From contig OZ023263.1 of assembly GCA_964006375.1 (NCBI GenBank), forward strand, positions 135,298,370-135,362,369: DNA of 64,000 bases, given 5' to 3'. The first letter of the stretch is position 1; each line of letters opens with the position of its first letter. The position numbers and the translations under genes were made by a program. This document shows, one piece after another, positions 23,166-35,000 of this stretch. The DNA comes from Tillus elongatus. Its lineage: Eukaryota; Arthropoda; Insecta; Coleoptera; Cleridae. The notes below the pieces were generated by a model, which saw only the letters and a list, made by a program, of their open reading frames with translations, was not told the origin of the DNA and made no database searches.

Positions 23166-26100
23166 GGCGCTCTCGTGATATGGCTCTTCGGAGATTTTAC
23201 TCGTTAGAGAAATCTCTCCTAAAGAATCCTAGCATTCGTGCGGGTTATATAAATTGTATGAAAGAATATTTGGATTCTAATCATATGGAAGTTGTGCCAG
23301 AAGCACAAATTGAAAAAAGGGATGTGTATTATATTCCTCATCATGCGGTCATTAATGAGAAGAAGCTGAGAATTGTCTATGACGCTTCAGCAAAATCAAG
23401 TAATGGTCTTTCGTTAAATGATACATTGTACACGGGTCCCAAATTACAACAGGATATTGCAATTTTGTTGACTCGTTTCCGTTTCCATAAGTTTGTTTTT
23501 ATTGCTGACATTAAACACATGTATCGTCAGATTCAGGTAGTTTCCGATCAGTGTGACTATCAGCGTATTTTGTGGAGATTCAAAGATGATGAGCCGGTAC
23601 GAGAGTACAGACTCAAAACGGTTACGTTTGGAGTCAAACCCTCTCCTTATCTGGCATTACGTACACTACAACAGCTCGCTGTTGATGAGTGCAGCAGTTT
23701 TCCTGTAGCATCAGAAGTCTTGAAAAATGATGTCTATGTCGACGATGTTATCACAGGAGCCTCTTCGCTGGAAGCAATAGCGGAATTACAGAGACAAGTA
23801 ATTGGGCTTTGTGAAGCGGGTGGTTTTCCTTTACGTAAATGGGCAAGTAACAGTCAGGAAGTTCTGCATAATATTTCCACGGAATTTCAGCAAAATATTT
23901 CATTTGATGCGGAAAAGGAAATCGTTATTAAGATTTTAGGTCTACAATGGAACCCACTCTTGGATCAGTTTACATTTGAAGTAAGACAGAGGCAAAGTGT
24001 TTGTACAAAGCGATCAATGTTGTCGGAGTTAGCCAGGATTTTTGATCCTTTGGGGTTTTTATCTCCTTGTACGGTTTTCACAAAATGCCTAATTCAGCAT
24101 ATTTGGACATTGAAACTTGGTTGGGATGACCCCTTGCCTCCGGCTGTGACACAGCAGTGGGATCAATATCAATCTGAACTACACTTACTGTCTAGCATAC
24201 ACATAGCAAGATATACTCACATGGACGATTTAAATCATGCTGTTGAGTTTCATGCCTTCTGTGATGCGTCTGAAAAGGCGTATGCTGCAGTTGTTTATCT
24301 TAGGATACTTTCAGATCCCATTCAAATATATTTCGTAGCTGCTAAGTCGAAGGTCAGTCCGTTGAAAAAAGTGTCTCTTCCCAGGCTAGAATTATGTGCT
24401 GCTTTACTGCTTTCTGAATTGGTAAACGCAATTTTACCTGCCTTTGTATTAGTCCATAGAGACTATAAACTCTTCGCGTGGTCAGATTCAAAAGTGGCGC
24501 TTAACTGGCTGTCTTCTCCCTCTCACCGGTGGAAGACCTTTGTGGCGAATAGGGTCGCACAAATTCAGGAACTCGTTCCTCCTCATTGCTGGGGATATGT
24601 CCCATCCTCACAGAACCCTGCTGATTGTTCTAGTAGGGGTATATTTCCATCGCAGCTAGTTGCACATCCCTTATGGTGGACTGGACCTGCCTGGCTATGT
24701 ATGACTTCTGAACATTGGCCAGAGCAAAGCATCTCTCAAGAACATAGTACCGAAATCTTCCATGAGGAAGTGAAAAATTCGTTGTCTGTTTTCGTAACAG
24801 ATGACTTCTTCTCATTTATTGGTAGATTCTCCTCATTGTCTAAGTTGCAACGTGTAACATGCTACTGCCTGAGATTTGCTTCATATTGTCGGCACAAGAA
24901 AAAGGTGGGTGAGAAGTTTACTCATCTGGAACTGCAAGATGCGTTATTGAGACTGATAAAGTTAGTGCAGCATTTTGTGTTTAAATCAGACATAGAATTG
25001 TTGTCACAAAATAAAAATTGTTCAAAGAGTATTAGGAAACTTAATCCATTTCTTGATGATAAAAATATTTTAAGGGTTGGTGGTAGATTGAGGAATTCTT
25101 CATTGAATTTCGATGCTAAGCATCCTATTTTGCTCCCAAGAAAACATGCCTTGACTGTTCTTATCATTGAATACTATCATAAATCCTACTTACATCCAGG
25201 TTTTAACACCTTGCATTGTTTGCTTCGGCGACAGTTTTGGATATTATCTCCCCACCGTGCGATTAAAACTGTGTTGTCAAAATGTCACACATGTTTCAGG
25301 GTGAACCCGCCTGTCATATATCCACTTATGGGTAATTTGCCTTCCTCTCGATTATCGGAAATAAAGGCTTTTAAATTTGTGGGTGTTGATTTCGGCGGCC
25401 CCTTCACTATTACTATGAATAAAGGCCGGGGTGCAAAAACTTTGAAATCTTATCTTTGCCTTTTTGTGTGCTTCACCACTAAGTCTGTTCACTTGGAACT
25501 CGCTTCGGATCTCTCCACCGAGGCGTTTCTGGCCGCTTTTCGTCGATTTGTGTCTCGTCGAGGAAGTTGTGTTAGAATTCACAGCGACTGTGGTAAAAAT
25601 TTCGTTGGTGCCAGCAGATATCTTCTTGATTGTATGAAATCTGCAGTGGAAATGGCAAATTTTGAGTGGCATTTTAATCCGCCCTCCGCCCCACATATGG
25701 GTGGTTTTTGGGAAGCTGGGATAAAGTCAGTTAAATCTCATTTAACTCGAGTTATAGGTAATCAAATTCTTACTTTCGAAGAATTGTCGACGGTTTTCAC
25801 ACAAATTGAAGCTGTTCTGAACTCTAGACCTCTTTGTAGTTTAAGCTCTGACCCCAATGATTTAACTGCTCTTTCCCCTTCACATTTCTTAAACTTAGAA
25901 CCCTTGGGTTCCTTCATTGAACATGACTTGTCAGATTTAAAGTTGCCTCGCTTGTCACGCTGGCAACATATCTCTGCTTTCCAACAGAAGTTTTGGCGAC
26001 GTTGGAGTCACGAATACCTTAATATCTTGCAGCAGCGGAATAAATGGGATTCAGAAACAAATCCCGTGAGAGTCGGTACACTTGTTTTAATTAAAGATGA

Positions 26101-26248
26101 GTTGTCACCACCTCTGCGATGGCGTATGGCACGTGTCAGCTCAGTCCATCCAGGAGCAGACGGTATCATTCGCGTAGTTACCCTGAAAACGGCGTTGGGA
26201 GAGTTGAAACGGCCAGTTACTAAACTGTGTCCGTTGCCGAATCAGTAG
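23126..26248 (+). CDS. pol: Bel/Pao A Pol part: RT, RNase H, integrase
   Basis: 1040 open codons in order: RT with Tyr-Val-Asp-Asp near residue 204, the Pao-type region (peptidase A17 family name) and RNase H-like block His-Ala-Phe-Cys-Asp-Ala-Ser near 375, then an integrase zinc region with His, His, Cys-x2-Cys near 662-724 and catalytic D/D/E near residues 752 (Gly-Val-Asp-Phe), 818 (His-Ser-Asp-Cys) and 860 (Trp-Glu-Ala-Gly). A C-terminal DUF5641-like domain with Trp-Arg-Arg-Trp follows. The ATG at 23126 is probably not a real start: family members make one Gag-Pol protein and this reads on from Gag after the deletion. Confidence 0.93.
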   Translation: MVSLPFREDGCHLGRSRDMALRRFYSLEKSLLKNPSIRAGYINCMKEYLDSNHMEVVPEAQIEKRDVYYIPHHAVINEKKLRIVYDASAKSSNGLSLNDTLYTGPKLQQDIAILLTRFRFHKFVFIADIKHMYRQIQVVSDQCDYQRILWRFKDDEPVREYRLKTVTFGVKPSPYLALRTLQQLAVDECSSFPVASEVLKNDVYVDDVITGASSLEAIAELQRQVIGLCEAGGFPLRKWASNSQEVLHNISTEFQQNISFDAEKEIVIKILGLQWNPLLDQFTFEVRQRQSVCTKRSMLSELARIFDPLGFLSPCTVFTKCLIQHIWTLKLGWDDPLPPAVTQQWDQYQSELHLLSSIHIARYTHMDDLNHAVEFHAFCDASEKAYAAVVYLRILSDPIQIYFVAAKSKVSPLKKVSLPRLELCAALLLSELVNAILPAFVLVHRDYKLFAWSDSKVALNWLSSPSHRWKTFVANRVAQIQELVPPHCWGYVPSSQNPADCSSRGIFPSQLVAHPLWWTGPAWLCMTSEHWPEQSISQEHSTEIFHEEVKNSLSVFVTDDFFSFIGRFSSLSKLQRVTCYCLRFASYCRHKKKVGEKFTHLELQDALLRLIKLVQHFVFKSDIELLSQNKNCSKSIRKLNPFLDDKNILRVGGRLRNSSLNFDAKHPILLPRKHALTVLIIEYYHKSYLHPGFNTLHCLLRRQFWILSPHRAIKTVLSKCHTCFRVNPPVIYPLMGNLPSSRLSEIKAFKFVGVDFGGPFTITMNKGRGAKTLKSYLCLFVCFTTKSVHLELASDLSTEAFLAAFRRFVSRRGSCVRIHSDCGKNFVGASRYLLDCMKSAVEMANFEWHFNPPSAPHMGGFWEAGIKSVKSHLTRVIGNQILTFEELSTVFTQIEAVLNSRPLCSLSSDPNDLTALSPSHFLNLEPLGSFIEHDLSDLKLPRLSRWQHISAFQQKFWRRWSHEYLNILQQRNKWDSETNPVRVGTLVLIKDELSPPLRWRMARVSSVHPGADGIIRVVTLKTALGELKRPVTKLCPLPNQ

Positions 26249-26282
26249 GGTAGAGTAAAATAGTATTTTACGGGGTGCGGAA

Positions 26283-26850
26283 TGTTCAAGAATGTAATAA
26301 TTATTTTTATTTTTTTTACTTATTTATGTTTTATTTCCATTTTATTTGTATTATTATTATTGGTGCAGACTATGACGTTTTAGTTTACTTTCGTTCCTTG
26401 GTACTCAGCAGGAATTAATTTGCTGTATATATCTATTATGCATTTCTCGATGTTTTGGTGCACTGCGCATGTGCGCGATCGCATTTTACGAAGTCTTGTT
26501 CGTTTCAAGAAGAGTTGAGTTGTTGATGTCAACCAGAAAGCACGTCGTTCGCGAGTTACCCGTGCTCCGACGATTAGCTAGCTAATAACCCATGTTCGCA
26601 TGAGTTGACATACCTTATCCACCTGCAGTTGTAGTGGGCTTCAGTATTGTTAGCAAGACTGAAGAAGTTGGCGGCGAATTGTACGAACAAAGGCAAGATT
26701 CCAACACCTATCTGCATGAGAAAACGCTGAATAATCGTAAGTGTTTTGATATTTATATGCGGCTAAGTTATCCTGTGAATCCCTATTAGTGCCTATGGAA
26801 CGACAGTTGAAATTAGAAATTATTCAATTGCGTTTAAATACAGTCCCTCT

Positions 26851-26852
<2 letters not shown>
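26283..26852 (+). repeat. 3' LTR of Bel/Pao A
   Basis: Starts TGTTCAAGAATG after a G-rich stretch (acggggtgcgga) that is the probable polypurine primer, ends CTCTCA, and then returns to (TA)n. Confidence 0.95.

Positions 26853-26904
<52 letters not shown>
26853..26904. repeat. (TA)n microsatellite, right of Bel/Pao A
   Basis: About 52 bases of TA follow the 3' LTR immediately and then grade into unique AT-rich sequence. Confidence 0.95.
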
Positions 26905-26911
<7 letters not shown>

Positions 26912-27204
26912 ATAAATATAAAAAATAAGAGAACACTATAATGAGCTATTATTTTGTAAGTTAATAGAAGTATGTCAATAATATTTCAATTCAGTCTAAT
27001 TAGTTATTTGTCAAGTCAGATGTATCATTATGAAAAAAAATTATTAAATTACAAACATTCAGATGTAAATTTGCTAAACAATAGGAGAGACTGAGCTAAT
27101 GGCAAAAATGCCACAGCCATGAACAGATATGAAAATGACAATACTAAATAGTATTGTGCTGTAGGGAGTTCTCTGGATTTACAAGTGCTTGTTTTTTTTT
27201 CTGC
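26905..27204. other. Unassigned AT-rich sequence
   Basis: No open frame, repeat partner or TE end was recognised. It separates the (TA)n tract from the truncated left edge of Bel/Pao B. Confidence 0.4.
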
Positions 27205-27885
<681 letters not shown>

Positions 27886-27927
27886 CTTGGTTCTCGGGTT
27901 GAACTGTGTCCAGAATTTATGAAAACT

Positions 27928-27963
27928 CGACGTTTCGGCTCCTGTTTTGGAGCCATTTTCAAG
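27928..27963 (-). ncRNA. Hammerhead-like motif (PLE2 left repeat)
   Basis: Minus strand: CTTGAAAA, a GGCTCC/GGAGCC stem with a short loop, then GAAAC and GTC. Stem II and the GAAA strand are intact. The first core strand departs from CTGANGA. Confidence 0.5.
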
Positions 27964-28099
27964 ACGTAAAGGAAATATGTAAGGAAACTTAAGGCCTCAA
28001 TCTGCCTACTCCTTAGAGCGGTGGACAAAGGTGGGTTGGGTTGTTATAGCTCGATTACGGGGCCTCAATCTGCGTACTCCCCAAATCTCGCTGGGGATT

Positions 28100-28560
28100 G
28101 TCTAACAAATTTTACATACAAGTTCGATGTGCTCCACTGGGTTCACCACTCTCCTGCATTGGCTAACATTTTCATGGAAAACATCGAGACACAAGCCCTC
28201 AATTCATCCCAACTTAAACCAACCTGTTAGTTAAGATACGTTGACAACATTTTCGCTGTCTGGCCACACGGTAAAGAATCTCTAGACGAATTCCTTTTGT
28301 ACCTAAATAATATCAACCCCCAAATCCATTTCACCATGGAAATAGAAAATAATTTTGCTCTGCCTTTCTTAGATGTACGCATCACTAAAAACCCAGTCAG
28401 AGGATTTTCTAACACTGTCTACCGAAAACCAACCCACGCTAATCGTTATCTTATCGCCCAGTCTCACCATCACCCATCGCAACTAAATTCCGTGGTTTGA
28501 ACACTAGTAACACGATCCCTTAGACTAACGGACAACAACAACAAACAGACAGAACTAAAT
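28100..28560 (+). pseudogene. PLE2 reverse transcriptase, C-terminal part
   Basis: A His-Ser-Pro-Ala-Leu-Ala-Asn-Ile-Phe-Met-Glu block near 28148-28180 is typical of PLE RT. After an in-frame TAG near 28229, the catalytic loop reads Tyr-Val-Asp-Asn-Ile-Phe-Ala (near 28239-28258), so the second Asp is replaced. A Leu-Pro-Phe-Leu-Asp-Val block and a Tyr-Arg-Lys-Pro-Thr-His block follow before a stop at 28498. Confidence 0.8.
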
Positions 28561-28573
28561 TTTTTAATAGACA

Positions 28574-29449
28574 TTGCTAGAAAACGGATACGTTAACAAT
28601 CACATACTACGAAACATTAGAAAGGCACAACAACAAACCATTACACCACAACAAGAAGAAAGAGAGTCCACACAACAACACACAGCGTCTTTACCATACA
28701 TTAAAGGTGTCACCGACAAAATCAGCCGAATTTTTAGAACCCATAATATCAAAACCGTATTCACAACAGAGCAAAAACTGTCAAATCTGATAAAAACTCC
28801 CAAGGATACGATTCCAAACGAATCTCACAGAGTTTATGAAATTCCTTGTTCCGACTGTTCCCGAACTTATGTAGGACAAACAAATAGATGCATCCACAAT
28901 AGAATATATGAATACACCCTCGCAGTTAGAAAATCCGACCCCTCATCGGCGCTGGCCATGCATCATATTCAGACAGGACACAAAATAGACTTTGATAATG
29001 CCAAAACAATAGCACCGGTTTACAACTTCAAAACGAGAATTATCCGCGAAGCAATCGAGATTGAAAAATGTCCCGATTGTTTAAATAAGAGAGATGATGG
29101 TCTTCGCCTTCCGACTACTTGGAAACCTATTATATTCTCATTACAAACACACAAAAAGAAAATAAATTCCACAGACAATTTTATTTCCCCATTATCTGTC
29201 TCAACAAATGCTGGTGACCCTCTTAATCCTCCTCATCCTCTAAGTACCGTGACCAAAGCCCCCCACTTAATTGACTGTGACCCTACTACTTTCACTGATA
29301 ACGAAGCAGGTAGACGGAACGACATACATAAGACAAGATTTGCAACGAACTGCCAGATCTCTTTGGGGCCTAGGGTTGAACACACTGAGACCTCACAAAC
29401 GATCTCCGGTGAGATTTGGGGAGTAGGCAGATTGAGGCCCCCTAATTGA
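28574..29449 (+). pseudogene. PLE2 RT end and GIY-YIG endonuclease
   Basis: 291 open codons. A Val-Tyr-Glu-Ile-Pro-Cys peptide near 28833 and Thr-Tyr-Val-Gly-Gln-Thr near 28864 form the GIY-YIG core, followed by an Arg/Asn-Arg helix and a His-x-Gln-Thr-Gly-His block near 28960. This nuclease would nick DNA for PLE priming. The domain looks whole, but the upstream RT is broken, so the copy is dead. Confidence 0.8.
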
Positions 29450-29537
29450 GCTACAACAACCCAACCCACCTTTGTCCACCGCTGTAAGGAGTAGGCAGAT
29501 TGAGGCCTTAGAGTGTTCTTACATATTTCCTTTACCT

Positions 29538-29573
29538 CTTGAAAATGGCTCCAAAATAGGAGCCGAAACGTCG
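29538..29573 (+). ncRNA. Hammerhead-like motif (PLE2 right repeat)
   Basis: Plus-strand partner of 27928-27963: CTTGAAAA, GGCTCC/GGAGCC stem, GAAACGTC. Same departure in the first core strand, so it is probably family-wide rather than decay of one copy. Confidence 0.5.
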
Positions 29574-29659
29574 AGTTTTCATAAATTCTGGACGCGGTTC
29601 AACCCGAGAACCAAGTATGTCTCACATTAAACATTAAAGACTGTGGAAATCTTTCTGAA

Positions 29660-29812
<153 letters not shown>

Positions 29813-29843
29813 AAATGATAAAGAAGTTTCAAACAATACTTAC

Positions 29844-30031
29844 AGTTGCACGAAATGTGAAGGTACTCTTTTTGTAAATTGTATTTCCTGTCACTGAATA
29901 TCTAAAGCCATTCTGATACAAATCATCCATATTACACCACACTAGACACGTGAAAACCATGAATAACAACACATTGTCACCAGAAATACTCTTTGCTACT
30001 GTTAGTACTGGATGCATGTGATATGAATAAG
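29844..30031 (-). CDS. Possible internal exon of an unidentified membrane protein gene
   Basis: On the minus strand an acceptor-like atttcattttag precedes 188 open bases that end at a strong donor, gtaagtat. The encoded segment has two hydrophobic stretches (around Asn-Val-Leu-Leu-Phe-Met-Val-Phe and the start) with a Tyr-His-Met-His-Pro peptide, suggesting a multi-pass membrane protein. I cannot name the family. It lies between two (TA)n tracts inside the sequence that splits Bel/Pao B, which is an odd place for a host exon. Confidence 0.45.
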
Positions 30032-30049
30032 CTAAAATGAAATATTGCA

Positions 30050-31959
30050 TTTAAATTATTGTTGAAAATTAATATATAACCTAAATATAATGTTGGACAA
30101 TATCAATAGAGAGTAATAAGCTACATACCTAAAGGTGTATGAATAGCGTGAAGTTTGAAAACAGGTTCATTTCAAACCAAATAAAAGATTGTCAAAAGAT
30201 TATACTCACATAACTTAAAAACAAAAATGTATTAAAAACACTGTGTATGGTATTAAGTAGTGAAATGGACTCCTAAAAGACAGCAGTGGTTTTTATATTA
30301 AAAAGACTTCCAAAGCAAGAATGAACATTTTAAAGTGTTTTAGTTACGCTAAAAGTCATTATTTACATATGTAATTAGTTAGGTTATCCAAATGTCATGT
30401 TTAAGATTTAGTAATTTTCTGTTTGTAAATGACATTTGAGTGAAGGATTTGAATTTGGCAGGTATCTAAATTAGACTTACCTGTCAAGAACCAAAGCAAC
30501 GGTAATTTTCCATAAAATACTGGATGTCGATGTTATGCAGCTGAGTCCGATAAAGAGGTACAATGAAATATTGAAAATAATTTCCAGACAGCTGGTTATG
30601 ACTTTAAACAGGAACCGGAGATGAGCTTCGAGATTATTTTTCGCATATCCGTTTTCCGTTTTGAGAAGCGATGGTGTTGTTTTATAAACTCCAAAGGGAG
30701 AGTGTCATATTTTATTGTCCAAGTATATCATGGAATTTTAAGTGAATTTGTGCCTAAATAATATTAAATGTGTCCAACAAGTAAACCAACAAGCCAGTAG
30801 ATCTTATAGGCAACACAATCACGACGAGAAATAAATGTACAGGTGATAAACAGCAAAATATTACCTGTATGAACTCAGTGTGCGAATAGTCTGCCGACCG
30901 CAGCCATGAAAGAAGACAACACATACACATATGAAGTCAGCAGACGCCAAAGGTACCAAAAAATTCACATAATTAATATAAATGACAGTAAAAGCAAGTT
31001 TCCTATATGCATTAATATAAATAAACGATCCATCTATTAATGGGAAATAAATGTTTCGATCATAAAAGCAGATTTCATCACTATAGCGAAAATTTAAACC
31101 TACTTCAAATAGTGCTTTACAAACAATCTCATAGAGGGCGCATAGTGTGTCAAACTTAAAACTGAGGAGCAAGTTTTGGCCATTTTTGTTATAAAACTAA
31201 ATCAATGAAACAAATCCTGTCACTCAAAATAAATAAAACTTTGTTATTAATTTTAAACTAGAGGATCCAATAAGCAAAAATTCTAGAATTTCCAATCAAA
31301 TTTAAAAATAAAAATATTTATTACTTTTTAAAGTTCTTTGAGGTGTTTTATTTGGCGCTAATATTTATAAAATATATGAAAATTAATGGCATAGGTCACC
31401 CTGTATCAATTGGAACCGACTAACTGAGATATAGAGTCAATAATGCTGAGCAGCCAAGGAGATTAATTAAAGGTTAAGTATAATATTTATATTTTGATCT
31501 GTGTTTATTGCTGATTTAACAGAGGCAAAGAGTAGGCCACCAACTTTACAAATTACACAACACATATCAGATTTCAAACGAACAGAAAAGCCCACGAATC
31601 ATTCTCTATTTGTTTATTGATCACTACAATACAACATTAACATACATTTGCATAAAGTTTACATGTATTAAGTGTAACCTGTGGGTATTATTCTCAAAAT
31701 CAAATTAAAATACTACATACATATAAAATAAACTAGAAATCAAAAACAAAATATTCACATAAAATCTTAATCTAATAATTATACATACAGGCTGATCCTA
31801 AAAACTAACTATATACAATCTAAAAATAACTATATACAACATAAAACGTATATAAAAAGTATATTAAATATACACCTTATAATATTTCATTTGACACCCA
31901 ATCGTGTGGCTTTAAAAATTAATATACTAAAGTAACCAGCTAGAATATTAGAATATTAT

Positions 31960-31963
<4 letters not shown>
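30050..31963. other. Unassigned sequence between possible exon and (TA)n
   Basis: AT-rich, no TE signature or coherent coding stretch seen. An open minus-strand frame at 30861-31172 lacks any recognisable domain and is probably chance. The stretch belongs to the 4.3-kb composite inside Bel/Pao B. Confidence 0.4.

Positions 31964-32034
<71 letters not shown>
31964..32034. repeat. (TA)n microsatellite at the return to Bel/Pao B gag
   Basis: About 70 bases of TA run straight into ataagctttgac, the B sequence that follows the AT seed in element A. Confidence 0.95.
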
Positions 32035-32036
<2 letters not shown>

Positions 32037-35000
32037 CTTTGACTAGATGTGAGGACTTACACCAATTAAACTCTGCACAACAGTTACTTCACTCTAAAAT
32101 CCTGGAAATGTTTATTGAAAATGATCAAGAGGAAAACTTGGATCAGGAACATGCATGTTTGCAAAATTTTGAAAACTTGTATTATTCAATTAAGGAAAAA
32201 CAACGATGTGTGTTGTCAATATTGGAAAGAAAGACAACTGTAAGTAAGATTAATATTGAAGGCTCAAAGCAGACATGTGTCTAACTTCCCTCTATACAGA
32301 CAGCTTCCCTCATTTGCTGGTGACGAAAGAATGTAAATGTTTTATTGAATTGTTTAAAAGCTTAGTTGATAAAAATCAGAATTTAAGTGATATTGAAAAA
32401 TCTCATTATTTACTTTTATCTTTGAAAGGTGAAACTAGTGTTTTAGTTAAGTCACTGCAATTAACTGCTTCAAACTATCCAATTGCATTAAATTACTTGA
32501 TAAAAGATACCTGAATAAACGTATCATAGCAGGTAGTTATTTGCAGGCCTTTTATCAAATTCTTCATGTAATGAAGCGAACTTCAAAAAAATAAAACCAT
32601 GTTATAAATAGCTTTTCTAAAAATTTAAGTGCATTTAGGTCAATAATTCCTGACCTTAAAAATCAACTTGATTTTTTGTTGCTGTATCTTCTTGTTCGTC
32701 CATTGAATGGCCAAACTAGGGAACATTTTGAGTGAACTATTTTGGATGGTGCAATGCCCTCAATTCAGGAGTTGATTGAGTTTGTCTATGCCCAAGCTCG
32801 GGCGCTTGTAAATTCTTGTGGGGACTTTGATACTAAAAGTAGGAGTGCTGGTGCCTCTACTAAATCTTCACGGCGGCTTTCGTTGATTGTCAATTCATGT
32901 AAATGTAATCTTTGTGAATCCAAACATGAACTACATAAATGTGATGTATTTTTAGATAAGTCCTCTTGATAGATTTACAGTGATAAAATCATTGAATCGT
33001 TGTATACTTTGCTTTGGAGTCGCATCGTGTTTCAGGTTGCAAATCAAAGAGAAAGTGTGGCCAATGTAAGCAAAGGCATAACACTTTGTTGCATTTTAAG
33101 GGACAGGTTCACAAGGATAGACCTAAATCAGACAATTCGGGCTTAACCAGTCAACACACTAATGTTGGCTTAAACTTTGAGACATCGTCAGATGGTTCAA
33201 ATGTAGATGAACTACAAAGCTCTTCAACTGGGGTACAAACCGATCAGATTTTGTGTCCGATGGGGCAAGGTAGTCCTAGTAATATTGTTCTAAGTGTTTT
33301 AGCATCTGTTTCGACGGTGTTGTTGGGTACTGCTGTTGTGGAGAGTGTTGATTGATCGGGGAGTTCTCAATTCATCCGTGTGGTTTTGGATTCAGGCAGC
33401 CAGTTATTCATTTCGGAAGCATGTGTTCAGAGACTTGGTCTTTGAAGAAAAAGTTCTTGCGTCACAGTTAGAGGCTTGAGTCAAACACGGTCTGCTGTTG
33501 GGGAGGGTATATTACATTGTCATATTAGACCTTGTGACATGCTGGCCCCAACCTTTAACATAGAAGCTGTTGTTTTACCAAAAATTTGTTCAGATTTCTC
33601 TGATACAACCGTGGACCCTCAAAATTGGAATCATCTTGATGGCCTCAAATTGGCTGATCCTAAGTTTCATCTACCTCAGCTATTAGACATGTTGTTAAGT
33701 GCAGAATTCGTTCCGTATTTGTTGACAGGGGTGTAGTTAGGGGTGAAAGGATTTCTGATCCCATCACGATAAATACTATTTTTGTGTACATTCTGATGGG
33801 AAAGCTGACATGTGGAGTGCCGAAATAGCCTGAGCAGGTTTGTTTATTTTCAGAGGTTTCAATTGATCATATAGTTAGCAAATTCTGGGAATTAGAAAAC
33901 ATTCCCTCTGTAATAACCAATAAAGAAGACAGTTATTGTGAAGGTCATTTAATGGAAACTCATTCAAGAAATCCTTCAGGTAGGTCACTTCCATTCCGAG
34001 AGAATGGTTCCCATTCCCACTTAGGGCGATCTCGTGATATGGCTCTTCGGAGATTTTACTCGTTAGAAAAATATCTCGTAAAGAATCCTAGCATTCGTGC
34101 GGGTTTTACAAATTGTATGAAGGAATATTTGGATTCTAATCATATGGAAGTTCTGCCAGAAGCACAAATTGAAAATGCGGTCATTAATGAGAAGAAGCTG
34201 AGAATTGTGTATGACGCTTCAGCAAAATCAAGTAATGGCCTTTCGTTAAATGATACATTGTACATTGGTCCCAAATTACAACAGGATACTGCAATTTTGT
34301 TGACTCTTCTATTTCCATAACTTTGTTTTTATTGCTGACATTAAATACATGTGACTATCAGCGTATTTTGTGGAGATTCAAAGATAATGAGCCTGTGTGA
34401 TAGTACTGACTCAAAACGGTTACGTTTGGATTCAAACCCTCTTATCTGGCATTACATACACTACAACAGCTCGCTGTTGAGGAGTGCAGAAGTTTCCCTG
34501 TAGCATCAGAAGTCTTGAAAAATGATGTCTCTATCAACGATGTTATTACAGGAGCCTCTTTGCTGGAAGCTAACAGTCGGGGAGTTCTGAATAATATTTC
34601 CACGGAATTTCAGCAAAATATTTCATTTGATGCGGAAAAAGAAATCGTTATTAAGATTTTGGGTCTACAATGGAACCCACTCTTGGATCAGTTTACATTT
34701 GAAGTAAGACAGGGGCAAAGTGTTTGTACAAAGCGATCAATGTTGTCTGAGTTAGCCAGGATTTTTGATTCTTTGAGGTTTTTATTTCCTTGTACTGTTT
34801 ACACAAAATGCCTAATTCAGCAAATTTGGATATTGAAACTTGGCAGGGATGACCTTGCCTCCGGCTGTGCCACAGCAATATCAATCTGAACTACACTTAC
34901 TGTCTAGCATACACATAGCAAGATATACTCACATGGATAATTTAAATCATGCTCTTGAGTTTCATGCCTTCTGTGATGCGTGTGAAAAGGCGTATGCTGC

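Noticed and set aside
25352..25696. Minus-strand frame of 114 codons opposite the integrase of Bel/Pao A
   Set aside because: The plus strand encodes conserved integrase; the antisense frame recurs in element B only because the DNA is conserved.
30861..31172. Minus-strand frame of 103 codons as a gene
   Set aside because: Hydrophobic AT-rich reading with no splice signals or recognisable motif.
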